A DNA stretch of 64,000 bases from Candidatus Sumerlaeia bacterium. GTDB lineage: Bacteria; Sumerlaeota; Sumerlaeia; SLMS01; JAHLLQ01. The notes beneath the pieces were generated by a model that saw nothing but the letters and a program-made list of their open reading frames with translations, was not told the DNA's origin and did not search any database. A program made the translations under genes and the position numbers. The DNA lies in the NCBI GenBank assembly GCA_019634695.1, contig JAHCAW010000018.1, positions 1 through 64,000 of the forward strand, read 5' to 3'. Positions 33,169 to 41,459 of this stretch are shown piece by piece; the stretch's first letter is position 1, and each line of letters begins with the position of its first letter.

Positions 33169-34797
33169 TCAGTTGACGGCCGGGTAGTCGTCCACGCGGA
33201 CGAGTTCGACCTTCAGGTTGCGCAGGATGACGTTCTGGTTCGAGGTCTCGTTCAGGGTGCGGTCGGCCTGATCGGCGAACGACTCGAAGGAGAGCAGGTC
33301 CCAGGCGGCGATGATCGGGAAGGAGCCGGCGCCGGTCGGAACCTTCAGGAAGGTGGTGAAGATGCGGTCGTTGCCCTGGCGCGGCACGAAGGTGAAGGTG
33401 TCGGTGTCGACGACGCCGGTTTCGGCCACGGAGGTGAAGTTGGCCGGGGCGGCGCGGAAGCGCATCTGCGGGACCTTGCGGCCGCTGGGCTCGTTGGCGC
33501 CGACGAGGTAGCGCAGCTTGACGTAGAGCTGGCCGTTCTGGCCGGTGGCGTTCGGCGAGATCGCGCCGAACTTGCTCTGCCAGTTGCCGAAGGCGTTGTC
33601 GGGATTCGGCGCGTTCATGATGAGGCCCGTGCCGGCGGCGGTGCTGAAGCCGATGTCGGTGAAGGGCGACTGGAGCTGCTCCCAATCGTCGAACTGGGCG
33701 GCGGCCGCGAAGTTGTATTCCTTCACGTCGGCGACCTTGACGACCTTGGGCAGCGGAACGGCGAAGATCTCGACCTTGTCGATCAGGTAGCCGCCGTTGG
33801 CGTCGTCGCTGCCGTCGAAGCCGATGAGGTCGAAGGCCACGGCGTAGGTGCGCTGGCCGGCGGCCAGCGAGTACATGAGCGGATGGGGCTGGAAGAACAG
33901 GTCCATCGCGCTGTTGGTGAAGATGTTGGGGACGCTGTCGTGCGTCGGCACGCTCGAGACGGTCAGGATGTTGTAGGTCTCGAAGTTGGCCGAGTTGGCG
34001 CGCAGGCGCATGACGGGGGCCTTCGTGCGGTCGGCCGTCGTGCGACGGACGTGGTAGCGCACGAGGTAGTGCGGGCCCTGACGCTCGTGGAGCGCGCCGG
34101 TCTGCGTGCCGTCGGCCATCGGATCGAAGTCGATCATGGCGAGCCCGTTGCCGGGCGACACGAAGAAGCCGTAGGTGTTCGTGTTGTTCTGGGCGGCGAT
34201 CAGCAGATAGCCGGGGGCGGACAGATTGCTCGGGGCGCTGAACGTCGGGGCCGAGCCTGCGAAGAACAGCCAGCCCTGATCCATGCCGCCGTCGAAGTTG
34301 TACTCGCGAATCTTCTGCACGGTGCCGGCCGAGGCCGTGGCGCAGGTGACCGAGCCGTTGGTGACCGTGGCGCTGGCCAGGTCGTCGACGCGGTTGGAGA
34401 CCGTCAGGTTCGTCACGCAGCCGCAGGCGCCGGCGCCGCACTCGAGCACGAGGCGCAGGATCTCGCCGCTGCCGTTGACGGCGGTGCCGCTGAACTTGGC
34501 GCCGCCGACGCGCACGACGCCGGGCGACAGCAGGTTGCCGCCGATCGTGCCCCAGTCCGACGTTGCCGTGCCCGCCTCCGTCCGCACGTACGTCACGCAG
34601 CTGTTGCTGAACGTGATGTCCATGCCGAAGGCGTCCATGTCCGCGGCGCCCGAGACGGTGATGGGAACAATCACCTGCTGACCGCAGTTGCCGGTCATGG
34701 TGCCGACGGTCAGTTGTTGGGCTTGAGCCAGAGCCGTCAGCCCCAGCATCGCCCCCGCGGTCAGGGCCGCGGTCACGAGGTTCTTGGCGTTCATCAT
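33169..34797 (-). CDS. Secreted protein with an N-terminal cohesin-like domain and two repeat modules
   Basis: A 542-residue exported protein, with signal peptide 1-27 ending AQA. Residues about 28-150 look like a cohesin domain: VGTMTGNCGQQVIVPITVSG, then GMDITFSNSCVTYV, GVVRVGGAKFSG and GEILRLVLEC. This is the usual order of amyloid-like strands in cohesins, with extra cysteines (38, 67, 120 and others) that could form disulfides. Two modules of about 185 residues follow, starting IREYNFDGGMDQGW (about 163) and VKEYNFAAAAQFDDW (about 355). Each probably is a beta-sandwich that binds glycan. No catalytic domain is present. A dockerin protein gene lies 380 bases upstream on the same strand. 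Confidence 0.78.
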   Translation of the reverse strand: MMNAKNLVTAALTAGAMLGLTALAQAQQLTVGTMTGNCGQQVIVPITVSGAADMDAFGMDITFSNSCVTYVRTEAGTATSDWGTIGGNLLSPGVVRVGGAKFSGTAVNGSGEILRLVLECGAGACGCVTNLTVSNRVDDLASATVTNGSVTCATASAGTVQKIREYNFDGGMDQGWLFFAGSAPTFSAPSNLSAPGYLLIAAQNNTNTYGFFVSPGNGLAMIDFDPMADGTQTGALHERQGPHYLVRYHVRRTTADRTKAPVMRLRANSANFETYNILTVSSVPTHDSVPNIFTNSAMDLFFQPHPLMYSLAAGQRTYAVAFDLIGFDGSDDANGGYLIDKVEIFAVPLPKVVKVADVKEYNFAAAAQFDDWEQLQSPFTDIGFSTAAGTGLIMNAPNPDNAFGNWQSKFGAISPNATGQNGQLYVKLRYLVGANEPSGRKVPQMRFRAAPANFTSVAETGVVDTDTFTFVPRQGNDRIFTTFLKVPTGAGSFPIIAAWDLLSFESFADQADRTLNETSNQNVILRNLKVELVRVDDYPAVN

Positions 34798-35175
34798 GGT
34801 TCCACTCCTTGCAGCGCGAAGTCTTCCGATGCTTCCGACTTCTGAGGATTGTGCTACCCCGGTCGGGGCCGCGGCCCAAGCTGAATCTGGGGGGACGGCC
34901 CGGTCAGACCGGACAAACCCGCCGATTCGGGCGTCTTGGGGACGACTCCTCCGGTCCTCCCTCCCGACGGCACGCGCCGCCGGAGCTTTCCTTGACTGGC
35001 GACCCGGCGGCCGGCTCGCAAGGGGACACTCCTCCCCCCGGGTCCTGCCGCCGCATCCCCCCTAAGCATGGGACACTTCGGCTGCCCGGTCAACAGCAGG
35101 TTCCAAAAAAACGACATGTCGACAGGCCCTTTCTGATAAACTCCGGGGGGAGCGGGGTTCCGCCCCCCCATGAGG
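34798..35175. other. Intergenic region between the dockerin and cohesin-like genes
   Basis: About 380 bases. At its right end a stem (35145-35155 with 35160-35170) followed on the minus strand by GGAGTTTAT may terminate the dockerin gene. Further left, on the minus strand, TTGACC (35093-35088) stands 18-19 bases before ATGCTT, a weak promoter candidate for the cohesin-like gene. The motif CGACATGTCG followed by seven T (minus strand) lies at 35104-35118. No gene is evident. Confidence 0.35.
35145..35170 (-). terminator. Probable terminator of the dockerin gene
   Basis: On the minus strand, a GGGGGGCGG / CCGCTCCCCCC stem with a 4-base loop lies just past the TGA at 35176 and is followed by GGAGTTTATC. 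The T-tract is short. Confidence 0.5.
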
Positions 35176-35673
35176 TCACTGGCAGAGCGGTTCGAGGCCC
35201 AGGAACAGTTCGAAGACGGCCTGGGCGTCGCGGGGGGTGACGGCGACGGGGCCGCCGGGGCACAGGTCGGCGGCGGCGGTCTTGTCGGGGGTCGGGCAGC
35301 CGCCGGCCAGATAGCACTCGAAGACGGCCTGGGCGTCGGCCGGCGTGACGACGCCGTCCTGGGTGACATCGCCGGGCTTGATGGGACTCAGCGCGGCGAG
35401 GGATTCGACGACGGGCATGGCGCCGACCAGGACGCGCTCGCCGCGGCCGTTCTGCGCCACGCGCGCCACGACCGGGTCGATGGCGAACGTGGCGCGGACG
35501 GTGCCGCTCTTGTTGGCCGCGCCGGTCTGCGTGGCGCCGACGCCCGTGCGAGCGGCCGACACCGACTTGAGCACCACGCCGTTGCCGTTCGTCGAGGCGA
35601 AGGCGGGAACGGCCGGCAGGGCGAGCAGCGCCAACGCGGCGCAGACGGGAAGGGGGAATCGGGAGAGTTTCAT
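35176..35673 (-). CDS. Secreted dockerin-like protein
   Basis: A 165-residue exported protein (signal peptide 1-27, ending AFA). After a short beta-rich region (about 30-95), two dockerin-type units follow. The first, GDVTQDGVVTPADAQAVFECYL (split over 101-122), has the calcium loop with Asp102, Asp106 and Asp113 and the F-helix AQAVFECYL. The second (about 135-160) keeps the helix AQAVFELFLG and Asp149, but its loop reads ADLCPGGP and lacks the central Asp, so only one site may bind calcium. Cysteines 120, 126, 138 and 164 could pair. Dockerins bind cohesins, and a cohesin-like protein is encoded next door. ATG at 35673 follows GGAGGA. Confidence 0.82.
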   Translation of the reverse strand: MKLSRFPLPVCAALALLALPAVPAFASTNGNGVVLKSVSAARTGVGATQTGAANKSGTVRATFAIDPVVARVAQNGRGERVLVGAMPVVESLAALSPIKPGDVTQDGVVTPADAQAVFECYLAGGCPTPDKTAAADLCPGGPVAVTPRDAQAVFELFLGLEPLCQ

Positions 35674-35723
35674 GGCGGGTTCCTCCGCGAGGGTGGGGGG
35701 GCGCGACGCGCGGTTGTGCTCGT

Positions 35724-36740
35724 TCAGGGCTGCGGCGCGTCCGCCGGGGCGTCGTCCCCACCCGAGATCGCGGCATAGATCGGGATGCCCTCCTTCGAGG
35801 TGCCAACACGCGGCGAGGTCTTGCCCGCCGACTTCGAATCGTCCACCAGCCACAACGCGAAGTTCAGATTCGCTCGCGTGAACGTGGCCTGTGGATTGAT
35901 CTGAGTCGGCAGTGTCGCTGCAGTCGTGCTGAGTTGGTAGTGTGATCTCATTGAGGGCCCGATTGGGAACCTGTCATTTGTGGAGTACGCGAGCACACTT
36001 GATGTTGTGGTGAATGCGGCGTAGTATACCGTGTTGGGCTCAAGCGTTCCTTCAACCGGGATACTGTAGTAGTGGTGCGGAGTGGTGTACGTGTTGATGT
36101 ACTCGCCCAAGAAGGGATTTGTCGTGTAGACGAGTTCTCCACCGGAATTGTAGATGCCGATGTTGCAGAGAACAATCGGTTCAGCCGCAGTGTGATATGG
36201 GCTCACGATTCGATTGAAGACCACCCCGCTCGGAGGGGTGCGGAACTCGCGAAGGTGCAACTTGTTGGCCTCCCATGAGGGTGTAACGCCACCGATCGGC
36301 GTTCCTCCCGCGATGTCGAATTGATCAAGGGCCGAAGTCGCGACGGCGAGCGGGACCTGTGCGATCCTGAAGCGCCCCTCGAAGAGGTCCCCAGCATCAA
36401 TGCCATCGCGGTTCGTGTCGATGGCGAGCGTGTACCAGATCTCGTCGTAGACGAGCAGCGCGTTCGGGAACGGCACCTGGGCCGTGAAGATGCCGCGCAG
36501 AATGTCGGACGTCGCATCGACGGTCTCGAGGTCCGTCTCGCTGGTCTCGGTGGCATAGAAGACGAGTTGCGTGGGCACGTTCCAGTCATTGGGCAGCGGG
36601 TTGCCCTGCCCGTCCTGCAAGACGCCGCTGAGCGTGAAGCGGGGCGTGGCCAGCACCGCCAGCGGCAGGGCCAGCAGCACCAGCAGCGCGGCCAGCAGGC
36701 GACGGCGAGCGCAAGTGTGGGGGCGATTCGTCGCGATCAT
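35724..36740 (-). CDS. Secreted protein of unknown function
   Basis: A 338-residue exported protein. The signal peptide is MIATNRPHTCARRRLLAALLVLLALPLAVLAT. The first domain (about 33-130) resembles a beta-sandwich that begins FTLSGVLQDGQGNPLP; a DTNRDGIDAGDLFEG stretch near 108-122 resembles a calcium loop of the EF-hand/dockerin kind, but only one is present. The second part (about 150-320) is rich in Tyr and Thr. GC content in the middle (35900-36250) is clearly lower than that of the neighbours, hinting at a foreign or fast-evolving segment. It lies 50 bases upstream of the dockerin gene and is probably co-transcribed. Confidence 0.72.
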   Translation of the reverse strand: MIATNRPHTCARRRLLAALLVLLALPLAVLATPRFTLSGVLQDGQGNPLPNDWNVPTQLVFYATETSETDLETVDATSDILRGIFTAQVPFPNALLVYDEIWYTLAIDTNRDGIDAGDLFEGRFRIAQVPLAVATSALDQFDIAGGTPIGGVTPSWEANKLHLREFRTPPSGVVFNRIVSPYHTAAEPIVLCNIGIYNSGGELVYTTNPFLGEYINTYTTPHHYYSIPVEGTLEPNTVYYAAFTTTSSVLAYSTNDRFPIGPSMRSHYQLSTTAATLPTQINPQATFTRANLNFALWLVDDSKSAGKTSPRVGTSKEGIPIYAAISGGDDAPADAPQP

Positions 36741-37112
36741 GGAACCTCTCCTTCGGTCGTGTGGGATAGAGACTGCAGGGTCGGCCCTCCCGCAGGAAGG
36801 CCGACCCGATGGATTGGGGGCTCAGTTCAGAGAAGCGGCGACTGCCGAACTCGTGGTGCCCTGCAGTGCTTGGCTTGGACCGCACTGTGCGGAATTCCGC
36901 ATTCATTCGCCAAGGCTCCCCCTGCGCCATGTCATCGTGAGCATGGTGCAAAGGGTGGGGACCTGTCAAACCGATGCGCGGAAGAATCGCTATCCGATGT
37001 TCGCCGGCCGGGCGAGAGTGGTGTTGTCCCGGTGTTCGGGCGGGGTTGAGGTTGCGGGGCGGAGCGGGTGTGTCCGCATTGCCCGCCGAGGCGCCCCCGG
37101 GCCGGAGGGGTC
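36741..37112. other. Divergent intergenic region upstream of pcrA
   Basis: About 370 bases. A 9-bp inverted repeat GGGTCGGCC (36778-36786) / GGCCGACCC (36799-36807) lies in the leader of the leftward secreted-protein gene. It lacks a T-tract, so an operator or a leader hairpin is more likely than a terminator. Further right nothing stands out except the GGAGGGG ribosome site of pcrA. Confidence 0.35.
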
Positions 37113-39350
37113 ATGTCGCTGGAAGCCCTGTTGCTCGACAAGTTGAACGACCGCCAGCGCGAGGCGGTGACGCATCACGGCACGCCGCTGCTGATCGTGG
37201 CAGGGGCGGGCAGCGGCAAGACGCGCGTGATCACGCACCGGATCGCCTGGCTGCACCTGGGGGTGGGGATTCCGATCCGGCAGATTCTGGCGGTGACGTT
37301 CACGAACAAGGCGGCGCGCGAGATGCGCGAGCGGGTGTGCGCGCTGCTGGGGGTGCCGGACGATCCGGCGCTGGCGATTTCGACGTTCCACAGCCGGTGC
37401 GCCATGCTGCTGCGGCGCGAGGCGGAGGCGGCGGGCATCTCGCCCTCGTTTGCGATTCTGGACGAGCGGGACCAGAAGGCGGCCGTCGTCCGCGCGATGG
37501 AGAACGCCGGCGTGTCGGACCGCACGGCGAAGCCCGCGCAGGTGCAGCACTTCATCAACATGGCGAAGATGCGGATGCTGACGCCGACGGACTGCGACGA
37601 GGAGTTCGCCGACGAGCGCGTGCCGTATGCGCTGCTGTACCGGCACTACGAGGAGCTGCTGGAGAAGAACGCGAGCCTGGACTTCGAGGACCTGATCTTC
37701 CGGGCGGTGCGGCTGCTGCGGGACAACGGGGAGGTGCGCGAGCGCTGGCAGCGGCGGTTCCGACACCTGCTGGTGGACGAGTTCCAGGACACGAACGCGG
37801 GGCAGTTCGAGCTGGTGAAGCTGCTGGCGGGCGATGACCCGGACGTGTGCGTGGTGGGCGACGAGGACCAGTCGATCTACTCGTGGCGCGGGGCGGAGGT
37901 GACGAACCTGCTGGGGTTCCGCGAGACGTTCCCGAACGCGCATCTGGTGCGGCTGGAGCAGAATTATCGCTCGGTGGGCAACGTGCTGAAGGCGGCCGGA
38001 TCGGTGATCGCGCGCAACACGATGCGCATCGGCAAGGAGCTGTGGACAGAGCAGCCCGAGGGCGACCCGATCGGGGCGCTGGTGGGGTTCGACGACACGG
38101 AGGAGGCGAACCTTGTGGCGATGCGGCTGGCGGCGATGATCGCCTCGGACGGGATCGCGCCGGCCGACATCGCGGTCTTCTATCGCAGCCATGCGCTGGC
38201 GCGGGTGCTGGAGGACGGGCTGCGCAAGTACCGGATTCCGTATCGCATCGTGGGGGGGACGCGGTTCTACGACCGGGCGGAGATCAAGGATCTGATCTGC
38301 TTCCTGCGGCTGGCGCTGATGCCGGACAACGATCTGGCGTTCGAGCGCGTGGTGAACGTGCCGACGCGGGGGGTGGGACCGAAGGCTCTGGGCGACATCC
38401 TGTCGCGGGGGGCGGGCGAGCGCATCTCGGCGTTCGAGGCGGCGACGCGGCTGGCGGCCGAAGGCGCCTTCAAGGGCAAGGCGCGGCAAGGCATGGAGGA
38501 CTTCCTGGCGGCGGTGCGGCGATGGCACGCGATGGCGGCGCACGCGACCGTGCACGAGGTGCTGAAGGCGATTCTGGAGGACACACGCTACGAGACCGAG
38601 GGCGTGGGGGACGCGAAGTCGCTCGACGGGCAGTCGCGTCTCGAGAACATTGAGGAGTTCAAGCAGGCGGTGGCGGAGTTCGAGAAGCTGGAGGACGACA
38701 ACCGGGTGGGGACGTTCCTGGAGACGCTGGCGCTGGATGCGCAACGTCCCGACGAGGGCGACCGGCAGACGGTGAGCCTGATGACGGTGCACAACGCGAA
38801 GGGGCTGGAGTTCGACCATGTGTTCGTGGTGGGGCTGGACCAGGGGGTGTTCCCGAACAGCCGGACGTTCGACGAGCCGGCGCAGTTCGAGGAGGAGCGG
38901 CGGCTGTTCTATGTGGCGCTGACGCGGGCGCGGCGGACGTTGACGCTGTGCCGGGCGATGCGCCGGCGGCGCGAGGGCTTCTACGACGCGACGGTGCCGT
39001 CGCAATTCCTGTCGGAGCTGGACGCGTCGGTGCTGACGGCGGAGGCGCGACGGGCGCTTTGTCCGGACGACAAGCGACGCGAGCGGGATCCGCGGGGCTT
39101 CGAGCGGCAGGGGTTCCGCGCGTTCGGTTCGGCCTACGGACGCGCCAGCGCGCCGCCGCCCAGTCGCCCGACGGGCGGCCGCGGGGCGCTCAATGTCGGC
39201 GACCGCGTGCGGCACCGGACGCTGGGCGAGGGCGTCGTCGTCGAATCCGGCGGCCGGCCGGGCAGCGAGCGCGTGCGCGTGGCGTTCGACGACGGCATCG
39301 AGCAGGAGTTCGTCGTGAAGTTCGCAGGGCTGACGAAGATGGAGAAGTGA
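37113..39350 (+). CDS. pcrA: UvrD/PcrA-type ATP-dependent DNA helicase
   Basis: A 745-residue superfamily 1A 3'-5' helicase for DNA repair and rolling-circle replication. Motifs in order: Q-motif LNDRQREAV; Walker A GAGSGKT (31-37); Ia AVTFTNKAAREM; II LLVDEFQDTN; III VVGDEDQSIYSWRGA; IV RLEQNYRS; V TVHNAKGLEFDHVFV; VI EERRLFYVALTRAR. The C-terminal segment VGDRVRHRTLGEGVVVE is the RNA polymerase-interacting Tudor-like region typical of PcrA/UvrD. Length is normal. ATG at 37113 follows GGAGGGG. Confidence 0.96.
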   Translation: MSLEALLLDKLNDRQREAVTHHGTPLLIVAGAGSGKTRVITHRIAWLHLGVGIPIRQILAVTFTNKAAREMRERVCALLGVPDDPALAISTFHSRCAMLLRREAEAAGISPSFAILDERDQKAAVVRAMENAGVSDRTAKPAQVQHFINMAKMRMLTPTDCDEEFADERVPYALLYRHYEELLEKNASLDFEDLIFRAVRLLRDNGEVRERWQRRFRHLLVDEFQDTNAGQFELVKLLAGDDPDVCVVGDEDQSIYSWRGAEVTNLLGFRETFPNAHLVRLEQNYRSVGNVLKAAGSVIARNTMRIGKELWTEQPEGDPIGALVGFDDTEEANLVAMRLAAMIASDGIAPADIAVFYRSHALARVLEDGLRKYRIPYRIVGGTRFYDRAEIKDLICFLRLALMPDNDLAFERVVNVPTRGVGPKALGDILSRGAGERISAFEAATRLAAEGAFKGKARQGMEDFLAAVRRWHAMAAHATVHEVLKAILEDTRYETEGVGDAKSLDGQSRLENIEEFKQAVAEFEKLEDDNRVGTFLETLALDAQRPDEGDRQTVSLMTVHNAKGLEFDHVFVVGLDQGVFPNSRTFDEPAQFEEERRLFYVALTRARRTLTLCRAMRRRREGFYDATVPSQFLSELDASVLTAEARRALCPDDKRRERDPRGFERQGFRAFGSAYGRASAPPPSRPTGGRGALNVGDRVRHRTLGEGVVVESGGRPGSERVRVAFDDGIEQEFVVKFAGLTKMEK

Positions 39351-39359
39351 GCGTGGTTT

Positions 39360-39400
39360 GGGAAAGAAGTTTTTGGTTTTTAGTTGTTGGTGATTGGAGC
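39360..39400. repeat. GTTGTTGG low-complexity word
   Basis: The stretch ttttggtttttagttgttggtg (in part) shares agttgttggtg with the complement of 33061-33092. AT-rich against a GC-rich background, directly after the pcrA stop. Confidence 0.5.
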
Positions 39401-39479
39401 AGATCGCAAGAGCTTGCGGGGCCCCGGGCCATGGAGCCAGTGTGGTCACGGTTCTCCGAAATGCACTATAGGGCGCGGA

Positions 39480-39737
39480 TGCTCTCAGCACGCTTCAGCG
39501 TGCTCTTCCTTGCCCCCTGCTTCAGCAGGTGGGGCCTTGCCTGGCAGAGATTTTCTGCAGCGCGCTTCAGCGTGCTTCCCGCTGGCAGCGGTCCTGTGCA
39601 CGAAGAGGATTGCACCCGGTAGCCACAGATCGCGCATTGGAAGTCGCGCTGAAGCGCGCTTCAATGGATATTGTCGCATGCGCTATCCCACCGGGTGAAC
39701 CCGGGGGCAAGGAAGAGCGTGCTGAAGCACGCTGAGC
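39480..39737. repeat. Array of REP-like small hairpins
   Basis: Several short perfect palindromes with a ttca/tgaa loop occur in 250 bases. They include AGCACGC-ttca-GCGTGCT (39487-39504), CCTGC-ttca-GCAGG (39516-39529), GCGCGCTTCAGCGTGC near 39560, a GCGCTGAAGCGC unit near 39646, and AGCGTGC-tgaa-GCACGCT (39716-39733). They appear in both orientations, as in REP/BIME elements. No transposase gene is present here. Confidence 0.75.
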
Positions 39738-39877
39738 GACCTGCAACGTCCGAAGGACGCCGGGTGACTTGCTGCGTCCGAAGGGCGCTGGGTGGCTTGC
39801 CATGTCCGAAGGGTGCTGGGTGACTTGCCAAGTCCGAAGGGTGCTGGGTGGCTTGCCATGTCCGAAGGGCGCCGGAG
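39738..39877. repeat. Tandem repeat, five units of 28 bases
   Basis: Five adjoining units at 39738, 39766, 39794, 39822 and 39850, each 28 bases. They share the core tgtccgaagggygc and differ mainly at four or five places, with alternating gacttgc and ggcttgc starts. There are no spacers, so this is not a CRISPR array. Confidence 0.85.
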
Positions 39878-39900
39878 CGAGTTGCGGGCGCCCGCTGGTG

Positions 39901-40009
39901 GGCCCATGGGTTCCAGCCGGTCCATGGATTCCATCCGGCACACGGGCTCCCCACTTGGTCCATGGGCTCCATTTGGTCCATGGGGTCCATTCGGTCCATG
40001 GTGTCCATC
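39901..40009. repeat. Tandem 18-base repeat ending in the sensor-kinase stop codon
   Basis: Six units of 18-19 bases (39901, 39919, 39937, 39956, 39974, 39992) share the pattern ygGTCCATGGgsTCCATy. The last unit runs into the stop codon (40008-40010) of the leftward kinase gene. The minus strand could encode a Met-Asp repeat, but no start site supports it. Confidence 0.8.
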
Positions 40010-41393
40010 AGGATGCGCGTGCGGATTGGGCAAGGGCTCGGAGGAAGCCCGAGTCGGAGGCACTGCGTTCGTCGCCGGCGGCGCGCAGGCGCAGGGTGAC
40101 GGTGGTGCCGCGCTCGAGTTCGGACTCGAGGCGCACGCCGCCGCCCATGCCTTCCATGAGCTGCACGACGACGGGCAGGCCGAGGCCCGAGCCCGAAGTC
40201 TTCGTCGTGAAGAAGGGCTCCACAACCTGGGCGAGCATGTCCTTGTCCATGCCGGGGCCGTCGTCGCGGATGCGGACGAGGACGCCGTGCTCGCCGTCGT
40301 CGATGGTGGCGACCTCGACGGTGCCCTTGCCGTTCTCCTGCACGGCGTCGCGCGCGTTCCAGATGACGTTGAGGAAGACCTGGTACAACTGGTCGGCGTC
40401 GGCGATGACGGTGCGGATGTCGGGCTGGAGGGCGAGGCGGAGCTTGATGCCGGACTTGTCGAGTTCCTCGTGGAGGGGGAAGCTCCAGGCGTGCAGCAGC
40501 GAGTTGAGGTCGTGCTCGTCGACGCGTGGGGGCTTGGGGCGGGCGAAGTTGAGCAGTTCGGTGATGATCTGGTCGAGGCGTGCGATTTCCTGGCGGATGA
40601 GGTCGAGCGCCTCGGCGGGTGGACTGCCGGGGGGGACGTCCTCGGCGGCGATGCCCGCGGCCGACATCATGATGGAAAGCGGATTGCGGATTTCGTGCGC
40701 GAGGGTGGCGGACATGCGGCCGATGGAGGCGAGTTTCTGCGCCTGGACGAGCTTCGACTGGGCCTGCTCGAGTTCGCGCAGGTAGCGTTGTGCCTCCTCG
40801 ACTTTACGCTCGAGGACGGTGTTGAGGTCCTTCAGGCGCCGGTTCTGGCCGTCGATGACGATGGAGGCGGCGCGGTCGCGCGCGCGGATGTAGAGGGCCC
40901 ACGCGATGATGGCCGAGATCGCCATGTTGAGGAAGATGCGGTAGCTGATGACGGCGGTGTAGTTCCAGAGGTTGAAGCTCAGGCCCCAGTCGAAGGGCCC
41001 GAGGATGCGGTCGCGCCGGCGCGAGAGGTAGTCCTCGACGGCGGTTTCGTAGGTGTACATTTCCTGCAGGGTGATGCCGAGTTCGCGGGCGCGTTCCTTG
41101 TCGTCGATGGGCAGGCGGTCGGACAGGCGGATGAAGTCGCGCGTGGGATAGAGGCGTTCGAGGCGCAGGAAGCCGGAGTCGTAGCGATGGAGGATGCGCA
41201 CCTGGCCGATGGAGAGGATGGCGGTGAGCAGGACGAAGGCGAAGAGGTAGAGGCGCTTGCGGATGCGCCTGCGGCGGACGGGCCCGCGGGTGGGCCAGTC
41301 GGCGTCGGCGAGCACGCGGACGTCGGATTCGGGGTCGGCGGCGACGATGCGCGTGCCGGAGGCGGGCGAGACGGGCTTGGAGGGCTCTGCCAT
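40008..41393 (-). CDS. Membrane sensor histidine kinase
   Basis: A 461-residue kinase. One span at about 46-65 (LYLFAFVLLTAILSIG) and a second at about 152-172 (FLNMAISAIIAWALYI) flank a periplasmic loop of about 90 residues that should sense the signal. A coiled coil follows, then the H-box LAHEIRNPLSIM (His near 243), N-box FLNVIWNARDAV, and G-boxes RDDGPGMD and GSGLGLPVVVQL. It phosphorylates itself and then a response regulator, none of which is adjacent. ATG at 41393 follows GGGGGAAA. It lies 66 bases after the gene ending at 41460, possibly one transcript. A tandem repeat touches its stop codon. Confidence 0.92.
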   Translation of the reverse strand: MAEPSKPVSPASGTRIVAADPESDVRVLADADWPTRGPVRRRRIRKRLYLFAFVLLTAILSIGQVRILHRYDSGFLRLERLYPTRDFIRLSDRLPIDDKERARELGITLQEMYTYETAVEDYLSRRRDRILGPFDWGLSFNLWNYTAVISYRIFLNMAISAIIAWALYIRARDRAASIVIDGQNRRLKDLNTVLERKVEEAQRYLRELEQAQSKLVQAQKLASIGRMSATLAHEIRNPLSIMMSAAGIAAEDVPPGSPPAEALDLIRQEIARLDQIITELLNFARPKPPRVDEHDLNSLLHAWSFPLHEELDKSGIKLRLALQPDIRTVIADADQLYQVFLNVIWNARDAVQENGKGTVEVATIDDGEHGVLVRIRDDGPGMDKDMLAQVVEPFFTTKTSGSGLGLPVVVQLMEGMGGGVRLESELERGTTVTLRLRAAGDERSASDSGFLRALAQSARAS

Positions 41394-41459
41394 GGTTTCC
41401 CCCGGGGGTGGGAGAAGGTGGCGCCGTGCGGGGCGTCGGCTCAAAGGGAAATGCGGGGA

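Noticed and set aside
33169-35673. A cellulosome locus
   Set aside because: There is one cohesin-like domain and one dockerin protein, with no cellulase, scaffoldin with many cohesins, or anchoring domain nearby.
36990-39491. An 833-residue leftward open frame
   Set aside because: It is antisense to the PcrA helicase and composed mostly of His, Arg, Leu and Val without domain signatures.
39661-40008. Small leftward gene encoding Met-Asp repeats
   Set aside because: It is a by-product of the 18-base tandem repeat, has no ribosome site, and its start lies in the kinase stop region.
39738-40009. CRISPR array
   Set aside because: The 28-base and 18-base units follow each other without spacers, are imperfect, and no cas gene is near.
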